A DNA stretch of 64,000 nt from JANSWY01 sp965243755 (GCA_965243755.1 CBDEVW010000006.1:806001-870000); one strand, 5' to 3'. Positions 1 to 8,025 are shown, counted from the first letter of the stretch. A program made the numbers and translations. The notes: generated by a model from the letters alone, not told the origin.

Positions 1-2
1 CT

Positions 3-584
3 GATATTGTATTACTGGATATTCAATTGAAAGGCAATGAAGATGGAATCTGGCTTGCATCCCAATTGAAAGATAAGTATGATGCTCCTTACATTTTCAT
101 GACTTCCTTTAATGACAAAGAAACCATCAACCAGGCAGTGAAGACTTTTCCTTATGGATACATGATTAAACCAGTGGATGAGGCCGAACTCGATGCGAAT
201 ATTTCGCTGGCTCTGGAACGGTTCCAACAGGAAAAGCAAAACAGGAACGAACCACAGTTCATCATCAATGATGCGGTTTTCCTAAAAGACGAACACTTCT
301 TTATCAAACTCAAGTTCAATGAAATTCTCTTTGTTCAGGCAAGCGGAAATTACATTGAAATCATGGAAGAGAACAAAAAACATGTTGTAAAAACAACGTT
401 AAAGAGTTTCCTGTCTTCCGTTCCTTCCGACCAATTCTTGCAGTGTCACCGATCGTATGTTGTCAACCTGGAGAAGATAGACAAGATTGGATCACGAAGC
501 TTGTTTATCAATAACATCGAAATCCCAATGGTAAAGGAAAACCGGGAGGAGCTTTTGAATAGGCTGCAGTATTTTGCTAAGTAG
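3..584 (+). CDS. LytTR-family response regulator (5' partial)
   Basis: The reading frame is open from the window edge, so the N-terminus is missing. The first visible residues (DIVLLDIQLKG) include the phospho-acceptor Asp of a receiver domain. The conserved Thr/Ser (FMTSF) and Lys (YMIKPVDE) of the receiver follow. A linker leads to a C-terminal LytTR DNA-binding domain of about 95 residues with the typical VQASGNYIEI and CHRSYVVNLEKI motifs. It should be a cytoplasmic transcription regulator controlled by a histidine kinase, probably encoded just outside the window. It is related in layout to the LytTR regulator at 28272. The receiver/LytTR assignment is firm; the target genes are unknown. 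Confidence 0.93.
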   Translation, partial: DIVLLDIQLKGNEDGIWLASQLKDKYDAPYIFMTSFNDKETINQAVKTFPYGYMIKPVDEAELDANISLALERFQQEKQNRNEPQFIINDAVFLKDEHFFIKLKFNEILFVQASGNYIEIMEENKKHVVKTTLKSFLSSVPSDQFLQCHRSYVVNLEKIDKIGSRSLFINNIEIPMVKENREELLNRLQYFAK

Positions 585-659
585 TTTTAGGATCTCGGAT
601 TTAGGATTTTGAATCTTGAATTTAAAATCATTGTCCCTCCCTGGTATAGGTTGACAAGC

Positions 660-757
660 TTCTTGCTACATACCCCAAAACTCCAAACCCAAAACTCCAA
701 ACCCAAAACTCCAAACTCAAAACTCAAAACCCCAAACTCAAAACCCAAAACTCAAAA
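660..757. repeat. Low-complexity CAAAACTC-type repeat, copy 1
   Basis: The stretch consists almost only of variants of CCAAACTCAAAACTC and CAAAACCC, a 7-8 base phrase repeated about a dozen times with small changes. The same phrase in reverse complement occupies 7922-7979. It opens a spurious reading frame on the + strand, which I do not regard as a gene. It sits between the LytTR gene and the terminator of the protease gene. A related phrase (GAATCTTGAATTT) lies just upstream at 600-625 and again near 5128-5162. Confidence 0.8.
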
Positions 758-786
758 AAAAAGACCGACTTCATATAAAGCCGGTC
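753..786 (-). terminator. Rho-independent terminator of the S8 protease gene
   Basis: Read on the minus strand, a GACCGGC...GTCGGTC stem with a short AT-rich loop is followed by a run of eight or more T. It starts about 30 bases past the protease stop codon. Confidence 0.85.
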
Positions 787-817
787 TCACAAAACATTAT
801 TGATTCTGAGAAAATTG

Positions 818-2353
818 CTAATTCGTCATTGCCTCCAGGGCGTCTATATTGCCCCAGCCGTAATTGCCATTTCTGCTAGGGTAGAAGTGAGCTGCTCGCT
901 TCATACGGTCCAGCACCTGGGCTCTGGACTGGGAAGGGTTGGTTGCCCAAATCATTGCGGCAATTCCAGCAGTGGTTGCTGTTGCCACACTGGATCCTCC
1001 AACATATGCTGGCTGGTCACCACTCATGGCGAGCGTAAGAGACGTTCTGCTGGTGTTGGATGCTCTTTGCATGGTGACAGTAAAATCCACTTTGCTACCA
1101 TTGTGACACACGTCACATCTGTTGTATCCATTGTCTTTGATGCCAGTTACCGCTACAGTTTCCGACATGTTGGCCGGGAATATCACACCCCACCATGATG
1201 TCCAGGTAAGAGAAGTTCCTGCAGCACAAATGATCATTTTTCCTTTGCCGTAAGCATAGCGTACCGCGTCCTTTACCTGGCCGCTTGAGAACACATCTCC
1301 AATGGACATGCTGATTACTTTGACATCATTTCGATTGCCAAGAATGACCAGCGCATCACTTACTCCGTCTTTTTCGCTTCCACCATTGATTACTACATCG
1401 CCAGTACCTCTTACAGCAGCAAGGTTGGCATCATAGGCTACCCCAATGGAGCTTCCGCCTGAAGTTCTTGGTGCAGAAATGGTTCCAGCCATCTGGGTTC
1501 CATGGCCACATTTATCATCTGGTCCATCAGGACTGGCCCACCACCACCAGGAACTTACGTAAGTACCATACTTATGAATGAACCTGCCGGTGGATTCGCC
1601 TGAGGAGAATTGGTTATTGAGTTTACTTTGGTCAGGAGAGATACCCGTGTCAATAAGTCCCACCGTGATATTGTCTCCGGTACTATAGCTCCATGCTGCA
1701 GGGATATTATGAACATAGAAGTTCCATGGTATTTTACCATTTGGTGAAACGGTGGTGTAATCTGCCGTAGGAATACTACTGGCCGGGCTCACACCACATC
1801 CGGCACTGCTTTCGGTTCTTAGGGACGGATCCACAGCACCTGGTTCCTGGAAAGTAAATGTTGCCGGTTCTGCATATCGTACCGATTGCAAGTCACGTAG
1901 TTTGTTGATAATAGCAATTTCATGTGTCTTGATTTTGAAATATGGCAGTACGTCATGATCAATCGTAATTCTGTCTTCTACCAATACACCTGTGCCCAGC
2001 TGATCAAATACATTCTGCAGTTCGTTGAGAATAGATATTTTGGCTTCCTGCCAGGCATCCGAATTGATGTCTATATTGTGAATGTTCTGATTAAGGTTTT
2101 CAAATCCTATAGGTTGATAACCTACAGTTAAGGTGGAATCTTCCTGAACTAATGCACTCAGCACATGGGTCGGACTGACCATACTCCATTCAAACTCATC
2201 AAACTCAATTAGCTTGTCTAAAATGGTTTGATTAAGGTCTTCTTGTGCAATAAGTGGGGTTTCTTTGATAGGTTCGGGAATGGTTTCCTCGTGAGAGGAA
2301 CAACTATACAGCAGCATCGCAGCTCCTGCAATCGTCAGAAGTTTTCGCGTCAT
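818..2353 (-). CDS. Subtilisin-like (S8) serine protease, lipoprotein
   Basis: The start at 2353 gives a clear SPII signal peptide (MTRKLLTIAGAAMLLYSCSS); the frame extends 23 codons further upstream, but that extension lacks signal-peptide character. After an N-terminal region of about 165 residues that may act as a propeptide, the S8 catalytic triad is visible: Asp in GLIDTG (about residue 235), His in CGHGTQMAGT (about 284) and Ser in GGSSVATA (about 455). The mature protein should be an envelope-anchored endopeptidase that degrades extracellular or periplasmic protein. A tryptophan run (SWWWW) lies between the Asp and His motifs. The gene stands alone with its own terminator. Substrate unknown. 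Confidence 0.92.
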   Translation of the reverse strand: MTRKLLTIAGAAMLLYSCSSHEETIPEPIKETPLIAQEDLNQTILDKLIEFDEFEWSMVSPTHVLSALVQEDSTLTVGYQPIGFENLNQNIHNIDINSDAWQEAKISILNELQNVFDQLGTGVLVEDRITIDHDVLPYFKIKTHEIAIINKLRDLQSVRYAEPATFTFQEPGAVDPSLRTESSAGCGVSPASSIPTADYTTVSPNGKIPWNFYVHNIPAAWSYSTGDNITVGLIDTGISPDQSKLNNQFSSGESTGRFIHKYGTYVSSWWWWASPDGPDDKCGHGTQMAGTISAPRTSGGSSIGVAYDANLAAVRGTGDVVINGGSEKDGVSDALVILGNRNDVKVISMSIGDVFSSGQVKDAVRYAYGKGKMIICAAGTSLTWTSWWGVIFPANMSETVAVTGIKDNGYNRCDVCHNGSKVDFTVTMQRASNTSRTSLTLAMSGDQPAYVGGSSVATATTAGIAAMIWATNPSQSRAQVLDRMKRAAHFYPSRNGNYGWGNIDALEAMTN

Positions 2354-2525
2354 AGTTAATTTGGTTTTGGTTAGCTGTTTTGAATATTTGGAAAAATGGC
2401 AATAAATCAAAATGTTATGCATGCATAATTAAAATATTCATAAAATAGTCCTATATAATTTTGGAATAGTATAATTATGTTGGGTAGGGGTTAGGCAGTT
2501 GGGCCTATTTTTGGTTGGTGCTGGG

Positions 2526-2714
2526 TATTGGCTGTTTGGGTGTTAGCTTTTTGGCTATTTAGCTGTTGGCTTTTTGGCTGTTTGGGTGTTAGCTTTTTGG
2601 CTTTTTAGCTGTTGGCTTTTTGGCTGTTAGCTTTTTGGCTTTTTAGCTGTTGGCTTTTTGGCTTTTTAGCTGTTGGCTTTTGACTTTTTAGGTATTGGCT
2701 GTTTAGCTATTTAG
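2526..2714. repeat. GGCTTTTTAGCTGTT low-complexity array, copy 1
   Basis: About 190 bases consist of irregular repeats of TTTTTGGCTGTTAGC and TTTTTAGCTGTTGGC. The same words appear in reverse complement (GCCAAAAAGCTAACAGC) at 8570-8650, so this is a dispersed family and not a local slippage product only. No open frame of interest runs through it. Confidence 0.85.
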
Positions 2715-2723
2715 AGGTTAAAT

Positions 2724-2760
2724 AATCCTGTCACATCCTGGCTAATCCGTAAATCCTGTC
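2724..2760. repeat. ATCCTGTCA-type intergenic repeat, copy 1
   Basis: This 36-base block has the form ATCCTGTCA-n-ATCCTG-n3-AATCC-n-TAAATCCTGT. It matches 7990-8025 at most positions, and fragments recur at 2798-2815, 8215-8250 and 8282-8292. Confidence 0.7.
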
Positions 2761-2816
2761 AGTGATTAAGTAGCTGTCTGGCGCTTCCTTCCCAATCTCT
2801 CAATCCTGCCAAACAA

Positions 2817-2846
2817 TAAAAAAAACCGCCCAATGTCATCAGGCGG
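2817..2846 (-). terminator. Terminator of gltA
   Basis: On the minus strand a CCGCC...GGCGG stem (loop of about 11 bases) is followed by seven T. It lies about 30 bases after the citrate synthase stop codon. Confidence 0.8.
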
Positions 2847-2874
2847 CTCTTCGTGTATAGGTGTAAGTAATGTG

Positions 2875-4161
2875 TTACCTTTTGTCTATCGGAATGTACT
2901 CCTGAACATTAGGTCCGGTGTAAACCTGTCTTGGTCTTCCGATTGGTTCTTTGTTTTCTCTCATTTCTTTCCATTGAGCAATCCATCCTGGAAGTCTACC
3001 CATTGCAAACATTACAGTAAACATCTCTGTAGGGATACCAAGGGCTCTGTATATGATACCACTGTAGAAGTCTACGTTTGGATAAAGGTTTCTCTCCACA
3101 AAGTACTCATCTTTCAGTGCGACCTCTTCCAGTCCTTTTGCGATATCCAAAACCGGATCATCTACTCCAAGAGCGTCCAACACCTCATCAGCTGTCTTCT
3201 TAATGATTCTGGCTCTAGGGTCGAAGTTTTTGTATACTCTGTGACCAAATCCCATCAAGCGGAACGGGTCGTTCTTGTCTTTTGCTTTTGCAATATACTT
3301 GGCAGTATCGCCACCATCAGCTTTGATTGCCTCAAGCATTTCAATTACCGCCTGGTTGGCTCCACCATGCAACGGCCCCCAAAGTGCATTGATGCCCGCA
3401 GAAAGGGAAGCATATAAACTTGCCTGAGAAGATCCAACGATCCTAACGGTAGAAGCAGAACAGTTTTGCTCATGATCTGCATGCAGGATCAATAGCTTAT
3501 CCAATGCTTTTGCCGCCAATGGATTAACCTGATATTCTTCTACCGGAAGCGCAAACATCATTTTAAGGAAGTTTGAGCAGTAGTCCAGACTATTATCCGG
3601 GTAATTCAATGGATGTCCCATTTCATTTTTGTATGCCCAGGCAGCAAATGTTGGCATTTTGGCCAGAATCCTGATGATGCTTAAGTTAACGCCATCCCAA
3701 GACCTGTTTGGATCCAAAGACTCAGGATAAAATGCTGTAAGCGCCGTGACCAATGATGAAAGAACGCCCATCGGGTGAGCATTAGAAGGGAACCCATCTA
3801 AAAGTTTTTTGATGTCTTCATGGACAACAGTGTGAAGTGTGATCTCATGTTTGAAACTATCCAGCTCCTGTTGTGTGGGAAGCTTACCATAGATCAACAA
3901 ATAACTTACTTCAAGGAAGGTAGATTTCTCAGCAAGATCCTCAATGGTGTATCCTCTGTGTCTTAAAATCCCTTTCTCTCCATCCAGAAATGTGATAGCA
4001 CTTTCTGTGGAACCGGTGTTTTTAAAACCCTTATCCAGTGTGATCACTCCTGATTGACCCCTTAGTTTACTGATATCAACTGCTACTTCTCCTTCGGAAC
4101 CTATGGTTACCGGTAATTCGTAAGATTTGCCATCTATAATAATCTCGGCACTTTTTGACAT
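2875..4161 (-). CDS. gltA: Citrate synthase
   Basis: This is a full-length (428 aa) type II citrate synthase that condenses acetyl-CoA with oxaloacetate as the entry step of the TCA cycle. Visible family motifs include the N-terminal beta-rich segment, LHADHEQNCSASTVR, the catalytic His of WGPLHGGAN, the GFGHRVYKNFDPRA segment with the second His, and the catalytic Asp in PNVDFYSG. The length agrees with the hexameric bacterial type. The gene is monocistronic, with a terminator downstream and a 90-base spacer to the SPFH gene upstream. The assignment is secure. Confidence 0.98.
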   Translation of the reverse strand: MSKSAEIIIDGKSYELPVTIGSEGEVAVDISKLRGQSGVITLDKGFKNTGSTESAITFLDGEKGILRHRGYTIEDLAEKSTFLEVSYLLIYGKLPTQQELDSFKHEITLHTVVHEDIKKLLDGFPSNAHPMGVLSSLVTALTAFYPESLDPNRSWDGVNLSIIRILAKMPTFAAWAYKNEMGHPLNYPDNSLDYCSNFLKMMFALPVEEYQVNPLAAKALDKLLILHADHEQNCSASTVRIVGSSQASLYASLSAGINALWGPLHGGANQAVIEMLEAIKADGGDTAKYIAKAKDKNDPFRLMGFGHRVYKNFDPRARIIKKTADEVLDALGVDDPVLDIAKGLEEVALKDEYFVERNLYPNVDFYSGIIYRALGIPTEMFTVMFAMGRLPGWIAQWKEMRENKEPIGRPRQVYTGPNVQEYIPIDKR

Positions 4162-4253
4162 GTTTAATACTTAATGGTTACAAAAACTTTAACTAATGAG
4201 TTCGTTCAATCAATGGACCGCTAAATTAGAAAATTAGAGCCACTTATAAAACA

Positions 4254-5078
4254 TTAATTATTACCTAATATTAAAGGCAGCCCGTCTTTTCCACTACCAA
4301 TCACCACTACTTTCGAATTTGGCGATTTGGCAAGGTCCTGAGTAGCCTCAATACCACGCATTTTTAACAACTTATCAGTCAAACTTTTGTTAACTATCTC
4401 ATTGGCCTGTGCTTCACCCTCTGCAGCAATTCTTTTTCTTTCGGCTTCACTTTTTTCCTTGTCCAAACGAAACTGGTAGGCGAGGGCCTCTTGCTCTTGC
4501 TTCAGTTTATTCTCAATGGCCAGCCTGATTTGTTCAGGTAAAGCTATAGACCTGATCAATAGGGCTCTCATTACTATGTTATTTCCAGGGGCACTTAATA
4601 TCTCTGCGGTTTCTGTTTTTATAGAGGCCTCCACTTCTGGTCTTTTGGTTGAGTAGATCTCTTCAGAAGTATACCGACCCATTACCTGTCTCACGGTGGA
4701 GCGTACCTCCGGAATTACCAGCCTTCGGATGTAGTCTTTCTGGAAGGTTTCATAAATCTCGCCAATGCTATCATACATAGGGTGGAACCTTACAGTAACA
4801 TCCACATTAATGTTCAATCCATTTTTGTCGAGCACATCCATGGTTTCTTCAATCTGATTTTCAGTGACATCATACACGTAGATGTCATTCCATGGTGCTT
4901 TGAAGTGAAATCCCGGACCGATGATATTGTTTTTATCCAGCCCAATGCCAAATTTCTTAAACATCACAGCACGCTCTGTGGATTCAATAACAAAAAATAT
5001 ACTCGATGACAAAGAGAATACTACAATAAGGCCTACGACAAGTATGATGATGATTGGTAAAAATTTCCTGTTGTCCAT
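4254..5078 (-). CDS. Prohibitin-like SPFH/band-7 membrane protein
   Basis: The 274-aa protein has one N-terminal membrane segment (about residues 7-30, rich in Ile/Val/Leu). An SPFH/band-7 domain (about 30-200) follows, with the characteristic GFHFKAPW, VDVTVRF and VRSTVRQVMGRYTSEEIYS segments. A charged helical region (EQEALAYQFRLDKEKSEAERKRIAAEGEAQ) is typical of the family's coiled coil. By family it should form large membrane-bound rings that organise membrane domains or modulate proteases such as FtsH. It resembles prohibitin more than a paired HflK/HflC, since no partner gene is adjacent. Confidence 0.92.
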   Translation of the reverse strand: MDNRKFLPIIIILVVGLIVVFSLSSSIFFVIESTERAVMFKKFGIGLDKNNIIGPGFHFKAPWNDIYVYDVTENQIEETMDVLDKNGLNINVDVTVRFHPMYDSIGEIYETFQKDYIRRLVIPEVRSTVRQVMGRYTSEEIYSTKRPEVEASIKTETAEILSAPGNNIVMRALLIRSIALPEQIRLAIENKLKQEQEALAYQFRLDKEKSEAERKRIAAEGEAQANEIVNKSLTDKLLKMRGIEATQDLAKSPNSKVVVIGSGKDGLPLILGNN

Positions 5079-5162
5079 GTTTCGTTAAGTAAAGTTTGAT
5101 TTGCTCAAAAATAGCATATTTATTGATCTTGAATCTTGAATGTGGGATTTAGAATCTTGAAT

Positions 5163-5470
5163 CACTGGTGTCCGGTAAAAAAATTAGTGTGGAAGATATT
5201 AACTGAATTCAGACAATTTTGAATGTTTAAAACGAATTTAAAAAAAGAGAGGCAATACGATCCGAATGTAGCGAAATTTAAGCGTGTATGAATTGTGTCA
5301 CAGAGATACACAGAGGACCACAGAGTTGCACAAAGCGTTATTAATCTCCGTGAAACTCTGTGCTTCTCCGTGCAACTTGGTGAAATAGCAAGTAAAAGCT
5401 AGAGTTTGATACCAAACCAATTTTACCACAGACTTCAGTAGCTCTACACATCGTTTCCGGACACCAGTGG
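5163..5470. repeat. Candidate MITE with 13-bp inverted ends
   Basis: CACTGGTGTCCGG at 5163-5175 is exactly matched in inverted orientation by CCGGACACCAGTG at 5457-5469. Directly outside each end is the same 9-base word ATCTTGAAT (5154-5162 and 5471-5479), which could be a target-site duplication. The word also occurs twice more just to the left, which weakens that reading. Inside, 5298-5385 carries diverged inverted copies of a CACAGAG/CTCTGTG repeat. There is no transposase, so if mobile it would need one in trans. Confidence 0.5.
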
Positions 5471-5530
5471 ATCTTGAATTTAGAATTGGAGAAATGTTGA
5501 TCAGCTTTCCAACCATGGAGTAGGAAGTAA

Positions 5531-5600
5531 CTCTTAAAACTAAAACCTCTATGAACTAAGAACTCTAAAAACTAAGAACCACGAGACCACTAGGAACTAA
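5531..5600. repeat. AACTAAGAACTC-type repeat, copy 1
   Basis: Repeated variants of GAACTAAGAACTCTAAAAACT fill this stretch. The reverse-complement phrase (GAGTTCTTAGTTCCT) occurs upstream of tyrS at 9976-10021. Confidence 0.6.
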
Positions 5601-5613
5601 TCCCTCAAATCCC

Positions 5614-5621
5614 TACCTTTG
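5614..5621 (+). promoter_or_regulatory. Candidate Bacteroidota -7 box for the FKBP gene
   Basis: TACCTTTG fits the TAnnTTTG consensus of the Bacteroidota primary sigma factor and lies about 70 bases before the start codon. No clear TTTG -33 element is visible. Confidence 0.4.
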
Positions 5622-5689
5622 CAATACGATAGAAATATCCAGCCTTATCTTTTAGCATTAAAATCTCCATATAATAAATAATTTCAAGT

Positions 5690-6118
5690 ATGAGTAAAGC
5701 AAAAGCTAATGATACCGTAAAGGTGCATTACACAGGAAAATTAAATGACGGTCAGGTATTTGATTCGTCTGTTGACAGAGAGCCTCTTCAGTTTGTAGTA
5801 GGGGGCGGACAAATGATCAAGGGGTTTGATGCCGCGGTGAATGGAATGGAATTGAACGAAAAGAAGACTGTAACTATCCCATCGGCCGAAGCTTACGGAC
5901 CGGTAAATGAGGAGTTGTTTCAGGTAGTACCTCGAACCGACCTTCCGGAAGATATGGATCCTAAACAAGGTCAGACTTTGGTAGCTACTTCTCCTGACGG
6001 ACATCAGCAACATGTGTTGGTAAGTGAGGTGACTGAAGAAACCATTACCATCGATGCAAACCACCCGTTGGCAGGAAAAGACCTGATCTTCGAAATTGAG
6101 TTAGTCGAAATAGCTTAA
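5690..6118 (+). CDS. SlyD-like FKBP-type peptidyl-prolyl isomerase
   Basis: The 142-aa cytoplasmic protein starts with the FKBP strand VKVHYTGKLNDGQVFDSS. The GGGQMIKGFDAAVNGM and AYGPVNEELFQVVPR segments that frame the inserted-flap domain of SlyD-type FKBPs follow. It should catalyse cis-trans isomerisation of prolyl bonds and act as a folding helper. The metal-binding His/Cys tail of E. coli SlyD is absent. The gene is monocistronic, with a candidate promoter upstream and a strong terminator downstream. Confidence 0.94.
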   Translation: MSKAKANDTVKVHYTGKLNDGQVFDSSVDREPLQFVVGGGQMIKGFDAAVNGMELNEKKTVTIPSAEAYGPVNEELFQVVPRTDLPEDMDPKQGQTLVATSPDGHQQHVLVSEVTEETITIDANHPLAGKDLIFEIELVEIA

Positions 6119-6148
6119 TATCATTTGATAATAAATCAATGACTTTCA

Positions 6149-6196
6149 AACAGGTCAGAATGGGCGTTTACTGCTTGTTTTGACCTGTTTTTTTTG
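6149..6196 (+). terminator. Terminator of the FKBP gene
   Basis: AACAGGTCA pairs with TGACCTGTT across a 22-base loop and is followed directly by T8. It lies 30 bases after the FKBP stop codon. Confidence 0.9.
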
Positions 6197-6403
6197 GTGA
6201 TTGCCCTATCTGTCAAGTCACACGTCTGTCTTCTTAATTAAAGGATTTCAATATTTCATTGTATTTATTGAAGAAGGTTGTGGCTGGTGATTCCGATTCA
6301 TCCGTTATTTGCCATGAATTACTTCAAAATGGTTTGAAAGAAGCTGATTATCAAAGACTTTTGAAGATTAAACCCTATGGTTAAATCTAAAAACAATAGT
6401 CTT

Positions 6404-6571
6404 ATGAAAAAGTTAATTTATGCAATCGGTTTAGGAATGGTATTGTCTTTTGGTATCTCAGCATGCAGCCCACATGATGAAGTTTTAAATGAAATGGATA
6501 CACCAGTTTTGGAAGCGGAGAGTGATAGTGAGGATGAGGAGCAGGCTGATGATGGTCCTGGAAGTAATTAG
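6404..6571 (+). CDS. Small acidic lipoprotein (hypothetical)
   Basis: The product has 55 aa. The second in-frame ATG (6404) is chosen because it begins an SPII signal peptide (MKK...GISACSP), giving a predicted lipid-anchored Cys near residue 22. The mature part is only about 33 residues and very acidic (ESDSEDEEQADD). No family is recognised. It has its own terminator 20 bases downstream, so it is probably transcribed separately from the TPR gene that follows. Confidence 0.6.
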   Translation: MKKLIYAIGLGMVLSFGISACSPHDEVLNEMDTPVLEAESDSEDEEQADDGPGSN

Positions 6572-6591
6572 GAAAGTGTTAATTTGTCGAA

Positions 6592-6620
6592 AAGGTAAGT
6601 AAATGTTACTTGCCTTTTTT
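6592..6620 (+). terminator. Terminator after the small lipoprotein gene
   Basis: AGGTAAGTAA and TTACTTGCCT form a ten-pair stem with a three-base loop followed by T6. Confidence 0.8.
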
Positions 6621-6631
6621 AACTTACTGAA

Positions 6632-7921
6632 ATGTTACGCTTAATAATAGTTTTTCAAGTAGGAATTGCTTTGTGCTTCCAATCCTTTGCATCAACTGAT
6701 CTAGAATATACGGCAATTGATTTATTGTTCGATAAGTCATATGAGCAAATTAGAAAGGAATTTTATGATAGTGCATACTCCACTGCAATTTCATCTTTAA
6801 AATTTTCGAGGGAGTCAAAATATGATTGGGGAATAGCCAATTCATTGTACATTCAAGGATGGTGTAGATATAAACAAAATAAAAATTCTGAGGCGCTTTT
6901 GTTATTTTTAGAAGCTCTGCGGGTTATGCAATCAGAATTACCCGAACATGTTCATTCCGAGGATCGAGCTGCTTTACATTTAAATATTGGTCGAATATAC
7001 GTGATGTACAGTAACTATAATGGAGCCCATAAATTTTATGAGCAAGGTTTGAATATAGCACAGCAGTTTAACCATATTCAAATGGAACTAAAATTGATTT
7101 ATAATAATGGTGTTGCATTTAAATATGAAGGTAACCTAGTTGCAGCTGTTGAACTACTGATAAAAGCGAAGCATAAAGCGTTGGTTTCTGGATCAAGTAA
7201 GTGGTATTTTAATTCAATAAATCAACTTGGATTAATTAATAAAGATCTGGAAAGATACGATAGTGCAAGATATTATTTTGATCAAGCATTTGAGGTAATT
7301 GAAAAACTTGATGATCAAAAAAAGTACAAAGCCATGATTTATCACAATAAGGCATTCACCTATTTTTTAGAAGGTGAATTTGCTCAAGCAAAAGACTTTT
7401 ATTTGAAATCCATTACTGAAAGACCAAGATTCATAAGCTATAAGGATATTTCAGAACTTTACCTTAGTGTAGGTGAATATGAGAATGCTGAGCATAGTGG
7501 CAAATTAGCTATTGAATACTATGATCAAACTAATCTGACTGCTGAAAACGCATCAATTTTTAGAACAGTAGGCAAAGCCTGTTTGGCGTTGGGTAAATAT
7601 GAAGAAGGTCAATCTTACATAGACCGCTACTCCCAGGAAATAGACAAATACCTCGAAACCCGCGAATACACCAAAAAACTGGAAGACGCCTATCAAATTG
7701 ACCTGCTTACCAAACAGTACTTCCTGAAGCTGGAGCAACAAAAGCGGCAAGCACAGATCATACAGCTCAGCTGGTTCTTTGGGATGGTAGTTTTTGCATT
7801 CCTGCTCCTTTTCTTCGTGCAACGCTGGCTGCAAAAGAAAAAGAAAACAGACGCCACCAATGCCATCAAAGCCATCTTCAACGAATCTGAACTGCTTAGA
7901 GGTAGTTTGGAGAGGGAGTAG
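6632..7921 (+). CDS. TPR protein with C-terminal membrane helix, kinase-less
   Basis: The 429-aa protein has an N-terminal signal peptide (MLRLIIVFQVGIALCFQSFAS). At least six tetratricopeptide-type helical pairs span about residues 25-330, then comes a coiled segment, one membrane helix (about 377-397, SWFFGMVVFAFLLLFFVQRW) and only some 32 cytoplasmic residues. The layout is that of the sensor half of Bacteroidota TPR histidine kinases such as the one at 15498, but it stops before any DHp/ATPase or DNA-binding domain. The last 300 bases are visibly richer in G+C than the first kilobase, which suggests a mosaic or recombined 3' end. It could be a truncated sensor or a membrane-anchored TPR scaffold. 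Confidence 0.8.
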   Translation: MLRLIIVFQVGIALCFQSFASTDLEYTAIDLLFDKSYEQIRKEFYDSAYSTAISSLKFSRESKYDWGIANSLYIQGWCRYKQNKNSEALLLFLEALRVMQSELPEHVHSEDRAALHLNIGRIYVMYSNYNGAHKFYEQGLNIAQQFNHIQMELKLIYNNGVAFKYEGNLVAAVELLIKAKHKALVSGSSKWYFNSINQLGLINKDLERYDSARYYFDQAFEVIEKLDDQKKYKAMIYHNKAFTYFLEGEFAQAKDFYLKSITERPRFISYKDISELYLSVGEYENAEHSGKLAIEYYDQTNLTAENASIFRTVGKACLALGKYEEGQSYIDRYSQEIDKYLETREYTKKLEDAYQIDLLTKQYFLKLEQQKRQAQIIQLSWFFGMVVFAFLLLFFVQRWLQKKKKTDATNAIKAIFNESELLRGSLERE

Positions 7922-7979
7922 GGTTTTGAGTTTTGGGTTTAGAGTTTTGAGTTTTGAGTTTTGCGTTTGGAGTTTTGGA
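7922..7979. repeat. GTTTTGAG-type repeat, copy 2 of the 660-757 family
   Basis: About eight variants of GAGTTTTGGGTTTT and GAGTTTTGAG follow the TPR stop codon at once. It is the reverse complement of the phrase at 660-757. Confidence 0.75.
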
Positions 7980-7989
7980 ATTATTAAAC

Positions 7990-8025
7990 TATCCTGTCAG
8001 ATCCTGCCCAATCCCTAAATCCTGT
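7990..8025. repeat. ATCCTGTCA-type repeat, copy 2
   Basis: This is a close match of the 2724-2760 block in the same orientation, with only a few substitutions over 36 bases. Confidence 0.7.

Larger units (their letters stand above)
2354..2816. other. Intergenic spacer filled with dispersed repeats
   Basis: The spacer between the protease gene start and the citrate synthase terminator holds an AT-rich stretch likely to contain the protease promoter (2354-2480). A GGCTTTTTAGCTGTT repeat array and a copy of the ATCCTGTCA repeat follow. No coding potential is convincing. Confidence 0.7.
5079..5689. other. Intergenic region with MITE-like element and repeats
   Basis: The 611 bases between two divergently read genes contain GATCTTGAAT-type repeats (5128-5162), a 308-base element bounded by inverted repeats, an AACTAAGAACTC-type repeat (5531-5600) and the presumed FKBP promoter. 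A 72-codon frame on the minus strand is built from the CACAGAG repeats and is not considered a gene. Confidence 0.7.

Noticed and set aside
609..803. 64-codon + strand frame rich in Lys, Thr, Pro, Asn
   Set aside because: It is a translation of the CAAAACTC low-complexity repeat and runs into the protease terminator; no start context or family.
2833..3417. Long 194-codon + strand frame antisense to gltA
   Set aside because: It is fully covered by the conserved citrate synthase frame on the other strand and has a shadow-frame composition.
5298..5516. 72-codon minus strand frame
   Set aside because: It is formed by the CACAGAG repeats inside the MITE-like element and has no protein-like composition.
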